From: 73-13 sp035555435
Lineage (GTDB): Bacteria > Actinomycetota > Actinomycetes > Actinomycetales > Microbacteriaceae
Reading direction: 5' to 3'
DNA: 64,000 nucleotides
Assembly: GCA_035555435.1 (NCBI GenBank)
Contig: DATMGN010000029.1
Location: 61,326 to 125,325, forward strand
Shown here: positions 34,570 through 42,855 of the stretch, piece by piece
How the letters are laid out: every line of letters starts with the position of its first letter
Position numbering within the stretch: the stretch's first letter is position 1
Notes under the pieces: generated by a model
Databases searched by the model: none
Seen by the model: only the letters and a program-made list of their open reading frames with translations
What the model was told of the DNA's origin: nothing
Made by a program: the position numbers and the translations under genes

Positions 34570-35006
34570 GCGTCGTTGAATCCCGTCCGGTAGGCGATCC
34601 CCTTGGCGATCGAGCTGAGGGCGGCGGACAGGAAGAAGCCGAGGAAGATCGCGTTGGCGATCCAGAACGCCGGCTGCTCGAGCATCGCGAGTGCGAGCCC
34701 CGCGAGCGCGCCGATGACGACGAAGGCCTGTCCAGTGCGGTCGGAGAAGCGGCTGATCTGCCGATCGCGCTCGTCGCGCTTGTTGCTGTCGAGGTCGGTG
34801 AACACGCGGAAGACGGCGTGCAGGACGATGGAGGCCGCGATCGAGCCGACGATCGTCCAGATCATCGGCCAGGCGAACGGGATCTCCGGCAGCGGCCGGC
34901 CGTCGGCGCCCGCGAAGAGGAGGATCAGGTACGCGGGGTAGCCGAGGACGGCGAGCGCGAGCATGATCCATGCGCTGCGCTCCTCGGGGGCGGACTGGAA
35001 CGCCAT
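34563..35006 (-). CDS. Four-helix membrane protein (DUF2178-like) paired with XRE regulator
   Basis: 147 aa with four hydrophobic segments (about 13-32, 44-66, 92-110, 113-135). A conserved polar loop DLDSNKRDERDRQISRFSDRTGQAF lies between the second and third. The KRDERD loop and the downstream XRE partner match DUF2178-type proteins of unknown function. The ATG at 35006 has AAGGG about 9 nt upstream. It is the first gene of the operon. Confidence 0.85.
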   Translation of the reverse strand: MAFQSAPEERSAWIMLALAVLGYPAYLILLFAGADGRPLPEIPFAWPMIWTIVGSIAASIVLHAVFRVFTDLDSNKRDERDRQISRFSDRTGQAFVVIGALAGLALAMLEQPAFWIANAIFLGFFLSAALSSIAKGIAYRTGFNDAW

Positions 35007-35013
35007 GATGAGC

Positions 35014-35081
35014 CCTTCGGGATGTCAAGAATGTTGGACACCCCGAAGGTAAAAGATTCGCGACGCGATGTCAAGAATCAT
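35014..35081 (-). promoter_or_regulatory. Promoter with twin operator repeats for the XRE operon
   Basis: On the minus strand TTGACA (35069-35074) and TACCTT are separated by exactly 17 nt, a good -35/-10 pair. The sequence ATTCTTGACATC occurs twice, at 35067-35078 over the -35 and at 35021-35032 in the leader. The second copy sits in the loop of an inverted repeat CCTTCGGG/CCCGAAGG (35014-35021 with 35042-35049). The arrangement fits autoregulation by the XRE protein. Confidence 0.65.
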
Positions 35082-36195
35082 TTACACGCCGCTCGAGGAG
35101 CGCGATGACCTCGAGGTGCTCCGTCTGCGGGAACATGTCGAAGAGTCGCGCCCGCGCCGGCCGCAGCGACGGCATCCGCGCGAGATCGGTCGCGAGCGAA
35201 TCCGGGTTGCAGCTCGAATACACCACCCGCCCCACTCCCGAGCGCTCGAGCCAGCCCGAAAGCTCGGGGCCGAGCCCCCGCCGCGGCGGGTTCACGACGA
35301 CGAGCTCCGGCACGCGGTCCTGCTCCATCGCCCACGTCGTCGCGTCCGCCGCGACGAACGCCGTATCGGCGAGCCCCGCCGCGCGGGCCGTGCGCGTCGC
35401 CGCCTCGATCGCCTCCGCACTCGACTCGACGCCGAGGACGCGTCGGCCGGGTCCCGAGAGCGCGAGCGCGAAGCCGCCGACCCCGCAGTACAGATCCCAC
35501 ACCTCGCGGGCGTCGCCGGCCCAGGCGCGAGCCTGCTCGTAGAGTCCGGCCGCGACGGGGGTGTTCGTCTGGAAGAAGGCGCGCGGCGGCAGCCGCAGCT
35601 CGAAGCCGGCGATCGGGATCCGCAGCTCCGCCGCGTCCGTCAGCACGACCTCCTCGTCGCCCTCCAGCAGCGCCGCGTGCGCCGGCAGCAGATTGGCGGT
35701 CACGACCCGCAGGCCCGGCAGCTCCGCCAGCAGCGTCGGCAAGTGCTTTCGGATGCGGGGGAGCGACTCGCTCGAACGCAGCACGAAGCGCGCCATGAGC
35801 TCGCCGCTCGGCGACGTCGTGAGGAGCACGTGCTTGAGCTCCCCGCGGCGCGCGCCGACGTCGTAGGGCGTGAGGCGGGCGAGGGTGATGAAGCGGGAGA
35901 ACGCCGGCAGCGCGGCCGTGAGCGCCGGGTCGAGGATCCCGCAGGCGCGCAGGTCGACCCCGCGCTGCTCGGCGTCGAGGATGCCGAGCGTCGGCGCCTC
36001 GGTCGTGCCGCCGACGACCATCTTCGCCTTGTTGCGGAAGGCGGCCTCGGGGCCGGCGAACGGCGGCGACCACGTCGCGTGCGCCCCGACGGCCGTCCGT
36101 GCGCGCTGCTCCTTGTCGGCGAGCTGCCGGGGTCGAGGCGTCTCGATGAGTGCGCACGAGCGGCACTCGGCTCGCTCCCAGTAGCCGCACCTCAC
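35071..36195 (-). CDS. rlmC: 23S rRNA (uracil-C5)-methyltransferase, RlmC/RumA family
   Basis: 374 aa. A four-cysteine Fe-S site is visible: C3, C11, C14 and C85. The SAM domain has VWDLYCGVGGFALAL, the catalytic cysteine is in SSCNP, and the end is MFPQTEHLEVIALLERR. Length and the short N-terminus without a TRAM domain fit RlmC (U747). GTG 36195 is the start because it overlaps the hipA-like stop (GTGA); a longer frame upstream is a shadow. The gene end overlaps the XRE promoter region by a few nucleotides. Confidence 0.92.
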   Translation of the reverse strand: MRCGYWERAECRSCALIETPRPRQLADKEQRARTAVGAHATWSPPFAGPEAAFRNKAKMVVGGTTEAPTLGILDAEQRGVDLRACGILDPALTAALPAFSRFITLARLTPYDVGARRGELKHVLLTTSPSGELMARFVLRSSESLPRIRKHLPTLLAELPGLRVVTANLLPAHAALLEGDEEVVLTDAAELRIPIAGFELRLPPRAFFQTNTPVAAGLYEQARAWAGDAREVWDLYCGVGGFALALSGPGRRVLGVESSAEAIEAATRTARAAGLADTAFVAADATTWAMEQDRVPELVVVNPPRRGLGPELSGWLERSGVGRVVYSSCNPDSLATDLARMPSLRPARARLFDMFPQTEHLEVIALLERRVNDS

Positions 36196-37496
36196 GGTGC
36201 CACCCCGAGACCGAGGGTGCGGTGCGCCGCCGAGATCTGCGCGATCTGCTCCGCGGGCACACCGGCGGCCTCGGCGAACTCGGGCCAGCGCTCGACGGCG
36301 TCGCGCACCCGCCCGAGCTCGCGCTTCGCATACGGGATGCCGAAGCGGTCGGCGAGGCCGAGCATCCGGTCGCGGTCGATGAGCCGGAACTCGCCGTCGA
36401 CCCCGAGGCAGTGCTGGCCGAGGTAGGGATGGCCGGCGAGGTTCGCGTAGGTCACGTCGTAGGCGGGGGCGAGCGACCAGCGGCCGTCGGCGTCCATGAG
36501 GAAGGCGTGGTTCTTGGTGTGGTCGTCGTGGTTGACGGCCATGACGTTGAAGACCATGCGGCGGTAGGCCTCCACGAGCGCGGCCTCCCCGAGCTCCAGA
36601 TCGATGACGGTCTGGAAGAGCTGCGCGTAGTCGTGGACGCCGACGAGGTCGTTGTCGAGCGCGCGCATCCCGCACAGCGTGGTCATGTGCACCCGCTCGC
36701 CCGGTGCGGGCCGGTCGAAGCGCCGCGTCATGAAGTGCGCGCGACCGCCCTCGGGCAGCAGGCGCGTCTCCCTCATATCGATCCCGGCCGCCCGCGCCAT
36801 GAGCGAGTATGCGTACTCGACCCGCGTGTACTGCTGCGCCTCCGCGAGGGTGCCCGCGTCGGTCGCGCCGTCGAACTTGAGCAGCCACGCGGACTCGCCG
36901 GCGCGCGGCGGGAAGACGCCGGAGTGGAAGACGCCCGTCGCGTCGACGAGGTTGAGCACGGCCTTGGGGCGCGCGCCGCCGGCGGAGGTGCCGACCTGGA
37001 GGAGCGTCTGGAGCGCGGAGGTCGTCTCGGCGTCGTCGCCCTCGATCCGCCCTTCGACCGCGGCTCGGGCGGCGACGGTGAGCGCCGCGAGGTCGATGAT
37101 CGTCGGCGGCTGCGCGCCCGGCCCGTTCGCCGGCTCGAACTCGAGCGCGCCCATGGCGCGTCCGTCGACGTAGGCGAGTCGGTCGAGCGGCGTGATCTCC
37201 CCGGCGGTGACCCCTTGGCGCTGCATCCAGGCGTCGATGAGCGCGTTGCCGAAGCGGTCCGGCAGCGAGTCGGCGATCGTGGGCGGGAGCGTGAAGAACG
37301 TCTCCGGGCGCAGCCCGCGGAACTCGTAGACGCGCGGCCCCGCGGTCCGCGGCATGAGGAAGGGCGCGAGCTCGATCCCGGTGCGCAGCCAGTCCGGGTC
37401 GTACTGGAACGCCGTGACGCCGGTGCCGGGGACGACCGCGCCGACGGTGCGGCCCGCGTAGCGGACTTCGATGACGCGGGTGTGCTCGAAGGCCAC
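36192..37496 (-). CDS. hipA: HipA-family kinase/toxin
   Basis: 434 aa. The N-terminal HipA domain (VRYAGRTVGAVV) is followed by the kinase-like core. The catalytic region is VMAVNHDDHTKNHAFLM at about 315-331 with YDVTYANLAG after it, so the key Asp and Asn are kept. E. coli HipA phosphorylates GltX and drives persistence; the target here is inferred only by family. It lies 3 nt after the XRE gene upstream, giving a hipBA-type operon on the minus strand. Confidence 0.92.
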   Translation of the reverse strand: MAFEHTRVIEVRYAGRTVGAVVPGTGVTAFQYDPDWLRTGIELAPFLMPRTAGPRVYEFRGLRPETFFTLPPTIADSLPDRFGNALIDAWMQRQGVTAGEITPLDRLAYVDGRAMGALEFEPANGPGAQPPTIIDLAALTVAARAAVEGRIEGDDAETTSALQTLLQVGTSAGGARPKAVLNLVDATGVFHSGVFPPRAGESAWLLKFDGATDAGTLAEAQQYTRVEYAYSLMARAAGIDMRETRLLPEGGRAHFMTRRFDRPAPGERVHMTTLCGMRALDNDLVGVHDYAQLFQTVIDLELGEAALVEAYRRMVFNVMAVNHDDHTKNHAFLMDADGRWSLAPAYDVTYANLAGHPYLGQHCLGVDGEFRLIDRDRMLGLADRFGIPYAKRELGRVRDAVERWPEFAEAAGVPAEQIAQISAAHRTLGLGVAP

Positions 37497-37499
37497 GGG

Positions 37500-37820
37500 T
37501 CAGCCCGACCGTCCCACGCGCGGCGCGCGGGTCGCCGTGCGTTCGGCGCGGCGTTCGGCGGCGAGCTGCTCGATCGGCGAGGGGCCGATCCGGGGCGTGA
37601 TCGCGTCGACCGCGTCGATCCGATCGAGCGCACGCAGCACGCGGATGAGCGTCGTCAGTCGCGAGCCCTGCCCGCCCTCGAGCTGCTGGATCGCAGAACG
37701 CGACAGACTCGCCCGGTCGGCGAGCGCGTCCTGGGTGAGTCCGGCGTCGATGCGCCACTGGCGCACCGCGAGACCGATGCGTGCCTCCGTCTCGTCAATC
37801 ACGCTTGCAAAATCACTCAT
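37500..37820 (-). CDS. hipB: XRE-family antitoxin-like protein (HipB-type)
   Basis: 106 aa. The helix-turn-helix is RIDAGLTQDALADRASLSRSAIQQLEGG (about 34-61), followed by a basic C-terminal tail with RTATRAPRVGRSG. Such tails are unstructured in HipB antitoxins. ATG 37820 is chosen because TATTCT lies 6 nt upstream (leaderless) and within the operator; the longer frame from 37856 would read through the promoter. It should neutralise HipA and repress the operon. Confidence 0.88.
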   Translation of the reverse strand: MSDFASVIDETEARIGLAVRQWRIDAGLTQDALADRASLSRSAIQQLEGGQGSRLTTLIRVLRALDRIDAVDAITPRIGPSPIEQLAAERRAERTATRAPRVGRSG

Positions 37821-37856
37821 TAACCAAGAATATCCGACTAATGATTGGATTTGCAA
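37805..37856. promoter_or_regulatory. hipBA promoter/operator inverted repeat
   Basis: TTGCAAAATCACTCATT (37805-37821) and AATGATTGGATTTGCAA (37840-37856) are complementary at 14 of 17 positions. The 18-nt centre holds the -10 hexamer TATTCT of hipB. The repeat covers the start codon and the 3' end of the upstream glycosylase gene. Confidence 0.7.
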
Positions 37857-39055
37857 GCCTCCTTGAGCGCGCTTGCGAGCGTACCGCGCGACCCCACATC
37901 GACCGCGTCAAGACCCTGCCAGCGCGCGGCCGCCTCCACCAGGCGCGCGATCCGCTGCGGGTCGGCGGCCCTCGCCGCCGCCTCGCCCTCCTCGTGCCAC
38001 GCCGATTGGACGCGCAGCACCCCGGCCTTGCGGTCCGACTTCAGGTCGATCCGGCCCACCAAGCGCTCATCGAGCAGGATCGGCAGCGAGTAATAGCCGT
38101 AGACGCGCTTCGGCGCCGGCGTATAGATCTCGATCCGATAGTGGAAGCCGAACTGGCGCTGCGCCCGGGCCCGATCCCACACCACCGGGTCGAACGGACT
38201 CAGCAGCGCCGCCGCCCGCAACCGCGACGGGCGCTTCGCATCGCGGTGCAGCCACGCGGGCTGGCGCCAGCCCTCCACCCGCACCCGCACGAGATCGCCC
38301 GCCTCGACGAGCTCTGCGACCGCCGCGCGGGTGTCGTCCGAGCGCAAGCGGTAGTAGTCCGCGAAGTCGCCCACGGTCCCCACCCCGAGCGCCACCGCGG
38401 AGCGCCGCACCAGCTCCCGGATCGCGTCGGCACGGGGCACCTCCGCGCCGATCACCGAGTCGGGGAGCACCTGCTCCGGGAGTGCGTATCGGCGCTCGAA
38501 TCGCGTCCTGCCGGCCGAGACGACGTCGCCGCGGCGGAACAGGATCTCGAGCCCCCGCTTGACCGCCGACCAGCCCCACCAGGGCCCGTGCCGACGGTTC
38601 TCCTCGTGCTCGATCTCGCTCGCCGCGAGCGGGCCCTCCGCGCGCAGCACCGCGAGCAGTTCGTGCAGCAGTGCCCCGTGGTCGCCCGCGAAGTCGGGGA
38701 ACCACGGGTCCCGCGCCCGGTACTCGGCCTTGCGCCACGACCACAACGGCAGGTCCTCCACGGGGAAGAGCGCCGCCTCATGGGCCCACCACTCGGTCCA
38801 GCGGGAGGGATCCGCGAAGGTCACGCGATCCAGCTGCGCCTTGTCGTAGCCGCCGAGCCTCGCGTGCAGCGGCAGGTAGTGGCTCCGCTCGAAGACGTTG
38901 ACGGAGTCGAGCTGCAGGAGCCCCAGCCGGCGCGCGGTCGACTCCAGCCGACCGCGGCCGACCGTCGGCGGCGGCGCGGAGCCGAACCCCTGTGCCGCGA
39001 GCAGCACGCGCCGCGCCTGTCCGGGCGTGAGTCGCTCGACCTCGCGCTCATCCAC
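37838..39055 (-). CDS. YcaQ-family winged-helix DNA glycosylase
   Basis: 405 aa. The HTH_42/AlkZ-like fold shows GLLQLDSVNVFERSHYLPLHARLG with the catalytic QxD pair Q48/D50, the pattern of E. coli YcaQ (AlkX). Later blocks RYALPEQVLP, LLSPFDPVVWDRARAQRQFGFHYRIEIY and YGYYSLPILLDERLVGRIDLKSDR are family hallmarks. YcaQ unhooks DNA interstrand crosslinks and removes bulky alkylated bases. GTG 39055 lies 6 nt after TAGGTT (39062-39067 on the minus strand). Its 3' end runs into the hipB operator. Confidence 0.92.
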   Translation of the reverse strand: MDEREVERLTPGQARRVLLAAQGFGSAPPPTVGRGRLESTARRLGLLQLDSVNVFERSHYLPLHARLGGYDKAQLDRVTFADPSRWTEWWAHEAALFPVEDLPLWSWRKAEYRARDPWFPDFAGDHGALLHELLAVLRAEGPLAASEIEHEENRRHGPWWGWSAVKRGLEILFRRGDVVSAGRTRFERRYALPEQVLPDSVIGAEVPRADAIRELVRRSAVALGVGTVGDFADYYRLRSDDTRAAVAELVEAGDLVRVRVEGWRQPAWLHRDAKRPSRLRAAALLSPFDPVVWDRARAQRQFGFHYRIEIYTPAPKRVYGYYSLPILLDERLVGRIDLKSDRKAGVLRVQSAWHEEGEAAARAADPQRIARLVEAAARWQGLDAVDVGSRGTLASALKEACKSNH

Positions 39056-39166
39056 CCCGTCAACCTAGCCCCGCCCACCGACACGCGGTTCTCACGTGCG
39101 CGGCGGCGTATGCGGGCGCGTTGCACGCACAACCCCGCCCACATCCGGAAAAGGTATCGTCGTGGC

Positions 39167-40291
39167 GTGAGCGACGACGCGCGGGTGCCGCAGGGACTGC
39201 GCACGGCCGGTGCGTGGTCGTGGCGGCTCCTGCTCATCGCGGCCGTCGCCGCCGTCGTGATCTGGCTCGTCATCCAGTTCAAGCTCATCGTCATCCCGCT
39301 GCTCATCTCGATCCTGCTCGCGGCGCTCCTCGTGCCGTTCTCGAGCTTCCTGCAGCGACACCGCTGGCCCAGGTGGCTCGCGATCACCGCGAGCATGCTC
39401 GGCGCCCTCGCCCTCGTCGGCGGGCTCGTCACGCTCGTCGTCTTCCAGATCCGCGGCGGTTGGAGCGAGCTCGTTACCGCGACGCTGCGCGCCGTCGACG
39501 ACATCGGCGGCTGGCTCGCGGGGCCCCCGTTCAACCTCGAGCTGGACGACCTGCGACAGACGATCCTCGACTGGTGGGCCGAGTTCAGTCACGACACGAG
39601 CACCATCTGGTCGGGCGCGCTCAGCGTTGGCACGACGACCGGCCACGTGCTCGCGGGGCTCCTGCTGACCCTGTTCGCGACGCTCTTCCTCCTCATCGAC
39701 GGACCGCGGATCTGGCGCTGGTTCCTCGCGCTGTTCCCGAGCCGCGCGCGCGAGCGCACCGACCTCGCCGCCCGGGCCGGGTGGACGACGCTGACCTCCT
39801 TCGCGCGCATCCAGATCTTCGTCGCCGCCGTCGACGCCGTCGGCATCGCCCTCGGCGCGTGGATCCTCGGACTCTTCTACGGCGGCTTCCCGCTCGTCAT
39901 CCCCATCGCCGTCGTCGTGTTCCTCGCGAGCTTCATCCCCATCGTCGGGGCGCTCTTCTCCGGCGCGCTCGCCGTCTTCGTCGCCCTCGTCTACCTCGGG
40001 CCCATCCCCGCCGTCATCATGCTCGCCATCGTGCTGCTCGTGCAGCAGATCGAAGGCCACGTGCTGCAGCCGCTCGTCATGGGCACGGCCGTCAAGGTCC
40101 ACCCGCTCGCCGTCGTCTTCGCCGTCGCCGCCGGCACGCTCATCGGCGGCATCCCCGGCGCCCTGTTCGCGGTGCCGCTCGTCGCCGTCGTGAACGCGAT
40201 GGTCCGCAGCCTCGTCGACCGGCCGCAGCAAGCACCCATCGCGCAGGAGGAAGATGGTTTCGGTGACACAGTAGAGGGAGGCGCCGCATGA
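39167..40291 (+). CDS. AI-2E family transporter (PerM/YdiK-like)
   Basis: 374 aa with about eight membrane helices. The early double helix LLLIAAVAAVVIWLVIQFKLIVIPLLISILLAALL region and the C-terminal pattern FLASFIPIVGALFSGALAV, then QQIEGHVLQPLVMG, are diagnostic for this family. Members export or exchange small molecules; some are Na+/H+ antiporters, so the family name should not be read as autoinducer transport. GTG 39167 lies 6 nt after TATCGT (39155-39160). Its stop overlaps the ilvA start (ATGA). Confidence 0.9.
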   Translation: MSDDARVPQGLRTAGAWSWRLLLIAAVAAVVIWLVIQFKLIVIPLLISILLAALLVPFSSFLQRHRWPRWLAITASMLGALALVGGLVTLVVFQIRGGWSELVTATLRAVDDIGGWLAGPPFNLELDDLRQTILDWWAEFSHDTSTIWSGALSVGTTTGHVLAGLLLTLFATLFLLIDGPRIWRWFLALFPSRARERTDLAARAGWTTLTSFARIQIFVAAVDAVGIALGAWILGLFYGGFPLVIPIAVVVFLASFIPIVGALFSGALAVFVALVYLGPIPAVIMLAIVLLVQQIEGHVLQPLVMGTAVKVHPLAVVFAVAAGTLIGGIPGALFAVPLVAVVNAMVRSLVDRPQQAPIAQEEDGFGDTVEGGAA

Positions 40292-41562
40292 CCCTTCGAC
40301 AGGCCGAGGACGACGCCGGCACCGCGCTCTCGACGTCGTTCACCGCGCCCACGCTCGACGAGGTCGACGCGGCCGCGGCTCGCGTCGCCGAGGTCGTGGT
40401 GCGCACCCCGATGCAGACGTCGCGCTCGCTCGCGGAGATCCTCGGCAGCCCCGTCTACCTCAAGTGCGAGAACCTCCAGCGCACGGGCTCCTACAAGATC
40501 CGCGGCGCCTACAACCGGCTCTCGCGCCTCAGCCCCGAGGAGCAGGCGCGCGGCGTCGTCGCGGCGTCCGCCGGCAATCACGCGCAGGGCGTCGCGTTCG
40601 CGGCCCGCGAGCTCGGCATCCGGGCGACGATCTTCATGCCCGTCGGCGTCGCGCTGCCCAAGCTGCTCGCGACGCGCGGCTACGGCGCGGATGTCCAGCT
40701 CGTCGGCGACATCTTCGACGAGACCAATGACGCGGCGATCGCGTTCGCCGAGACGACCGGCGCCGTCTTCATCCCGCCGTTCGACCACCCCGACATCGTC
40801 ACCGGGCAGGCGACGCTCGGCATCGAGATCTGGGACGAGGCCTCGGCGCCCGACACCGTCATCGTCCCGATCGGCGGCGGCGGACTCGCGGCCGGTGTCG
40901 CCTCGGCCGTCAAGCAACGCGCCGCCAAGGAGGGCCGCAGCGTGCGCGTCATCGGGGTTCAGGCGGCCAATGCCGCCGGCTTCCTGCCCTCACTGAGCGA
41001 GGGCGAGGTCGTCACCGCCTCCATCCACCCGACGATCGCCGACGGCATCGCGGTCGCGCGCCCCGGCGAGCTGACCTTCGCCGTCATCCGCGACTACGTC
41101 GACGAGGTCGTCACCGTCACCGACGACGAGATCGCGCGGGCGCTCGTCGTGCTCCTCGAGCGCGCGAAGCTCGTCGTCGAGCCCGCGGGCGCCGTCGGTC
41201 CCGCCGCCGTCATCGCCGGCAAGGTCACCGGCACCGGCCGCACCGCGATCGTGCTCTCCGGGGGCAACATCGATCCGCTGCTCATGGAGCGCGTCATCGG
41301 TCGCGGACTCACCGCCTCCGCCCGATACCTCAAGGTCGTCATCCCGCTGCCGGACCGTCCCGGTCAGCTCGCCCGCATCTCTGAGCTCATCGCCGCTGCG
41401 AGCGCCAACGTCGTCGAGGTCCGCTACTCGCGGCAAAACCTCGAGCTCGGCATCGGCGAGGTCGAGATCGAGATCCACATGGAGACCCGCGGGCCCGAGC
41501 ATCAGGACCACGTCCTGCAGCGACTGCGCTCCGCCGGCTACCAGCCGCGCGTCACCGCCTGA
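40288..41562 (+). CDS. ilvA: Threonine ammonia-lyase
   Basis: 424 aa PLP enzyme converting threonine to 2-oxobutyrate. The PLP lysine is K70 in RTGSYKIRGAYN. The ASAGNHAQGVAFAARELG and glycine-rich PIGGGGLAAGV blocks bind the cofactor phosphate. A single C-terminal ACT domain (about 345-424) is present, as in short TdcB/IlvA forms. It is translationally coupled to the permease gene before it. Confidence 0.95.
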   Translation: MTLRQAEDDAGTALSTSFTAPTLDEVDAAAARVAEVVVRTPMQTSRSLAEILGSPVYLKCENLQRTGSYKIRGAYNRLSRLSPEEQARGVVAASAGNHAQGVAFAARELGIRATIFMPVGVALPKLLATRGYGADVQLVGDIFDETNDAAIAFAETTGAVFIPPFDHPDIVTGQATLGIEIWDEASAPDTVIVPIGGGGLAAGVASAVKQRAAKEGRSVRVIGVQAANAAGFLPSLSEGEVVTASIHPTIADGIAVARPGELTFAVIRDYVDEVVTVTDDEIARALVVLLERAKLVVEPAGAVGPAAVIAGKVTGTGRTAIVLSGGNIDPLLMERVIGRGLTASARYLKVVIPLPDRPGQLARISELIAAASANVVEVRYSRQNLELGIGEVEIEIHMETRGPEHQDHVLQRLRSAGYQPRVTA

Positions 41563-41568
41563 GCCGGA

Positions 41569-41766
41569 TCAGTCCTCCGTGTCGCGACGATTCGCCTCGA
41601 GCTCCGCGGCGATCCGCTCCTGCGCCTCGCCCCGGTATCGCACCCGGCGGATGCGGCGCACCATGTCGAAGATGAGCAGGATCACGACGATCGCGAAGAC
41701 CGCTGTGATCGCGAAGCCGATCCACCCGGGGGTCACTTCGTCGGCGCTGATCGGAGTCGGGTTCAC
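41569..41766 (-). CDS. Small single-helix membrane protein
   Basis: 65 aa. One membrane helix (about 14-36, GWIGFAITAVFAIVVILLIFDM) is followed by a basic, highly charged cytoplasmic tail RRIRRVRYRGEAQERIAAELEANR. It is divergent from DUF4307 and shares its promoter region: TAGGCT lies 8 nt before the GTG start. No function is known to me. The clear helix and promoter make it more than a chance frame. Confidence 0.75.
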   Translation of the reverse strand: MNPTPISADEVTPGWIGFAITAVFAIVVILLIFDMVRRIRRVRYRGEAQERIAAELEANRRDTED

Positions 41767-41774
41767 GGTGACTC

Positions 41775-41784
41775 AGCCTACGCT
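41775..41784. promoter_or_regulatory. Overlapping back-to-back -10 elements
   Basis: AGCCTACGCT holds TAGGCT on the minus strand (41775-41780) and TACGCT on the plus strand (41779-41784), sharing the central TA. They serve the small membrane protein and the DUF4307 gene. Confidence 0.6.
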
Positions 41785-41793
41785 GGAAGCCTC

Positions 41794-42198
41794 ATGACGA
41801 CTGAACCGGCGCTGGGCGGCACCGACCTCGACGCCCGCTACGGCCGCCGACCCGCCCGCCGCCGCCGAAACGGCATCGTGATCGCCGGCGCCGTGCTCGG
41901 TGTGCTCGCGCTCGTCTGGCTCGTGTGGGCGCAGCCGTGGTCGACGCAGATGTTCTGGAAGTCCACCGGGTACCGCATCATCGACGGCGGCTCGATCGCG
42001 GTGACCTGGAGCGTGACGCTCGGCGACGGCGAGGCGGCGCAGTGCGCGGTCGCCGCGCAGAACGTCGCGCGCGCGATCGTCGGCTGGAAGGTCGTCGATG
42101 TCGTCGGCACCGATCAGCCGACGCGCCAGCACAGCGCCGAGATCCGCACGACGGAGCCGCCCGACACCGGTTTGGTGTACCGCTGCTGGCTCACGTAG
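41794..42198 (+). CDS. DUF4307 membrane protein
   Basis: 134 aa. An Arg-rich cytoplasmic start (DARYGRRPARRRR), one membrane helix (about 28-46) and an extracytoplasmic beta-rich domain with VTWSVTLGDGEAAQCAVAAQN and GLVYRCWLT. This matches DUF4307, a conserved actinobacterial family of unknown function commonly located near greA. The ATG at 41794 is 9 nt after TACGCT. Confidence 0.88.
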   Translation: MTTEPALGGTDLDARYGRRPARRRRNGIVIAGAVLGVLALVWLVWAQPWSTQMFWKSTGYRIIDGGSIAVTWSVTLGDGEAAQCAVAAQNVARAIVGWKVVDVVGTDQPTRQHSAEIRTTEPPDTGLVYRCWLT

Positions 42199-42217
42199 CA
42201 TGGTCCGAATATGCGAG

Positions 42218-42238
42218 CCCGCCGGTTCCGGCGGGTTT
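42218..42238 (+). terminator. Rho-independent-type terminator after DUF4307
   Basis: CCCGCCGG, loop TT, CCGGCGGG followed by TTT: a strong stem 19 nt after the stop codon. It lies in the greA leader, so it could also attenuate readthrough into greA. Confidence 0.7.
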
Positions 42239-42275
42239 CCTGCTTATTCGGGCCTTTTCCAAGGAGGGAATGCGC

Positions 42276-42755
42276 ATGAATCAGAACGTGACCTGGCTGA
42301 CCCAGGAGGCGTACGACCGGCTCGCGGCCGAGCTCGAGCAGCTCACCGGTGAGGGGCGCATCGAGATCGCGAAGCGCATTGAGGCGGCACGCGAAGAGGG
42401 CGACCTCAAGGAGAACGGCGGCTACCACGCGGCGAAGGAGGAGCAGGGCAAGATCGAGGCCCGCATCCGTTCGCTCACCGAGCTGCTGCGCGGGGCGGTC
42501 GTCGGCACCCCGCCGGACGACGGCGTCGTCGAGGCCGGCATGGTCGTGACCGCGAAGATCCAGGGCGACGAGAGCGTCTTCCTGGTCGGCTCGCGCGAGA
42601 TCGGGGGCGACTCCGACCTCGACGTGTACAGCGAGGGCAGCCCCCTCGGGCGCGCGATCCTCGGTCTCAAGCCGGGCGACGTCACGTCGTACACCGCGCC
42701 GAACGGCAAGTCGATCTCGGTCGAGATCGTCGACGCCAAGCCGTACTCGGGCTGA
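42276..42755 (+). CDS. greA: Transcription elongation factor GreA
   Basis: 159 aa. GreA enters the RNA polymerase secondary channel and stimulates cleavage of backtracked RNA. The coiled-coil tip residues are in AREEGDLKENGGYHAAKEEQGKIEARI (acidic ED pair present). The C-terminal FKBP-like domain ends SVEIVDAKPYSG. ATG 42276 is preferred over ATG 42270 because the AAGGAGG site is 8 nt from the former and only 2 nt from the latter. Confidence 0.96.
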   Translation: MNQNVTWLTQEAYDRLAAELEQLTGEGRIEIAKRIEAAREEGDLKENGGYHAAKEEQGKIEARIRSLTELLRGAVVGTPPDDGVVEAGMVVTAKIQGDESVFLVGSREIGGDSDLDVYSEGSPLGRAILGLKPGDVTSYTAPNGKSISVEIVDAKPYSG

Positions 42756-42781
42756 GCGCCGCCGCAATCGCGTTCTGTCAC

Positions 42782-42833
42782 GGTGTTTGCCGCGCTGCAT
42801 GCCGTGCAAACACGGTGCACCAGCGCAGACACC
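42782..42833. terminator. Nested inverted repeats between greA and the Hly-III gene
   Basis: GTGTTTGC (42783-42790) can pair with GCAAACAC (42806-42813). It can alternatively pair within an outer repeat: GGTGTTTGCCGCGCTG (42782-42797) with CAGCGCAGACACC (42821-42833). This lies between convergent genes and may end both transcripts; the choice of fold cannot be read from sequence alone. Confidence 0.45.
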
Positions 42834-42855
42834 CTGTCGTAACGAGTTCGAGCCG

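Noticed and set aside
37831..37850. E. coli-type HipB operator TATCC-N8-GGATA
   Set aside because: TATCC and GGAT occur, but the spacing is 11 nt and the final base differs. The larger inverted repeat explains the region better.
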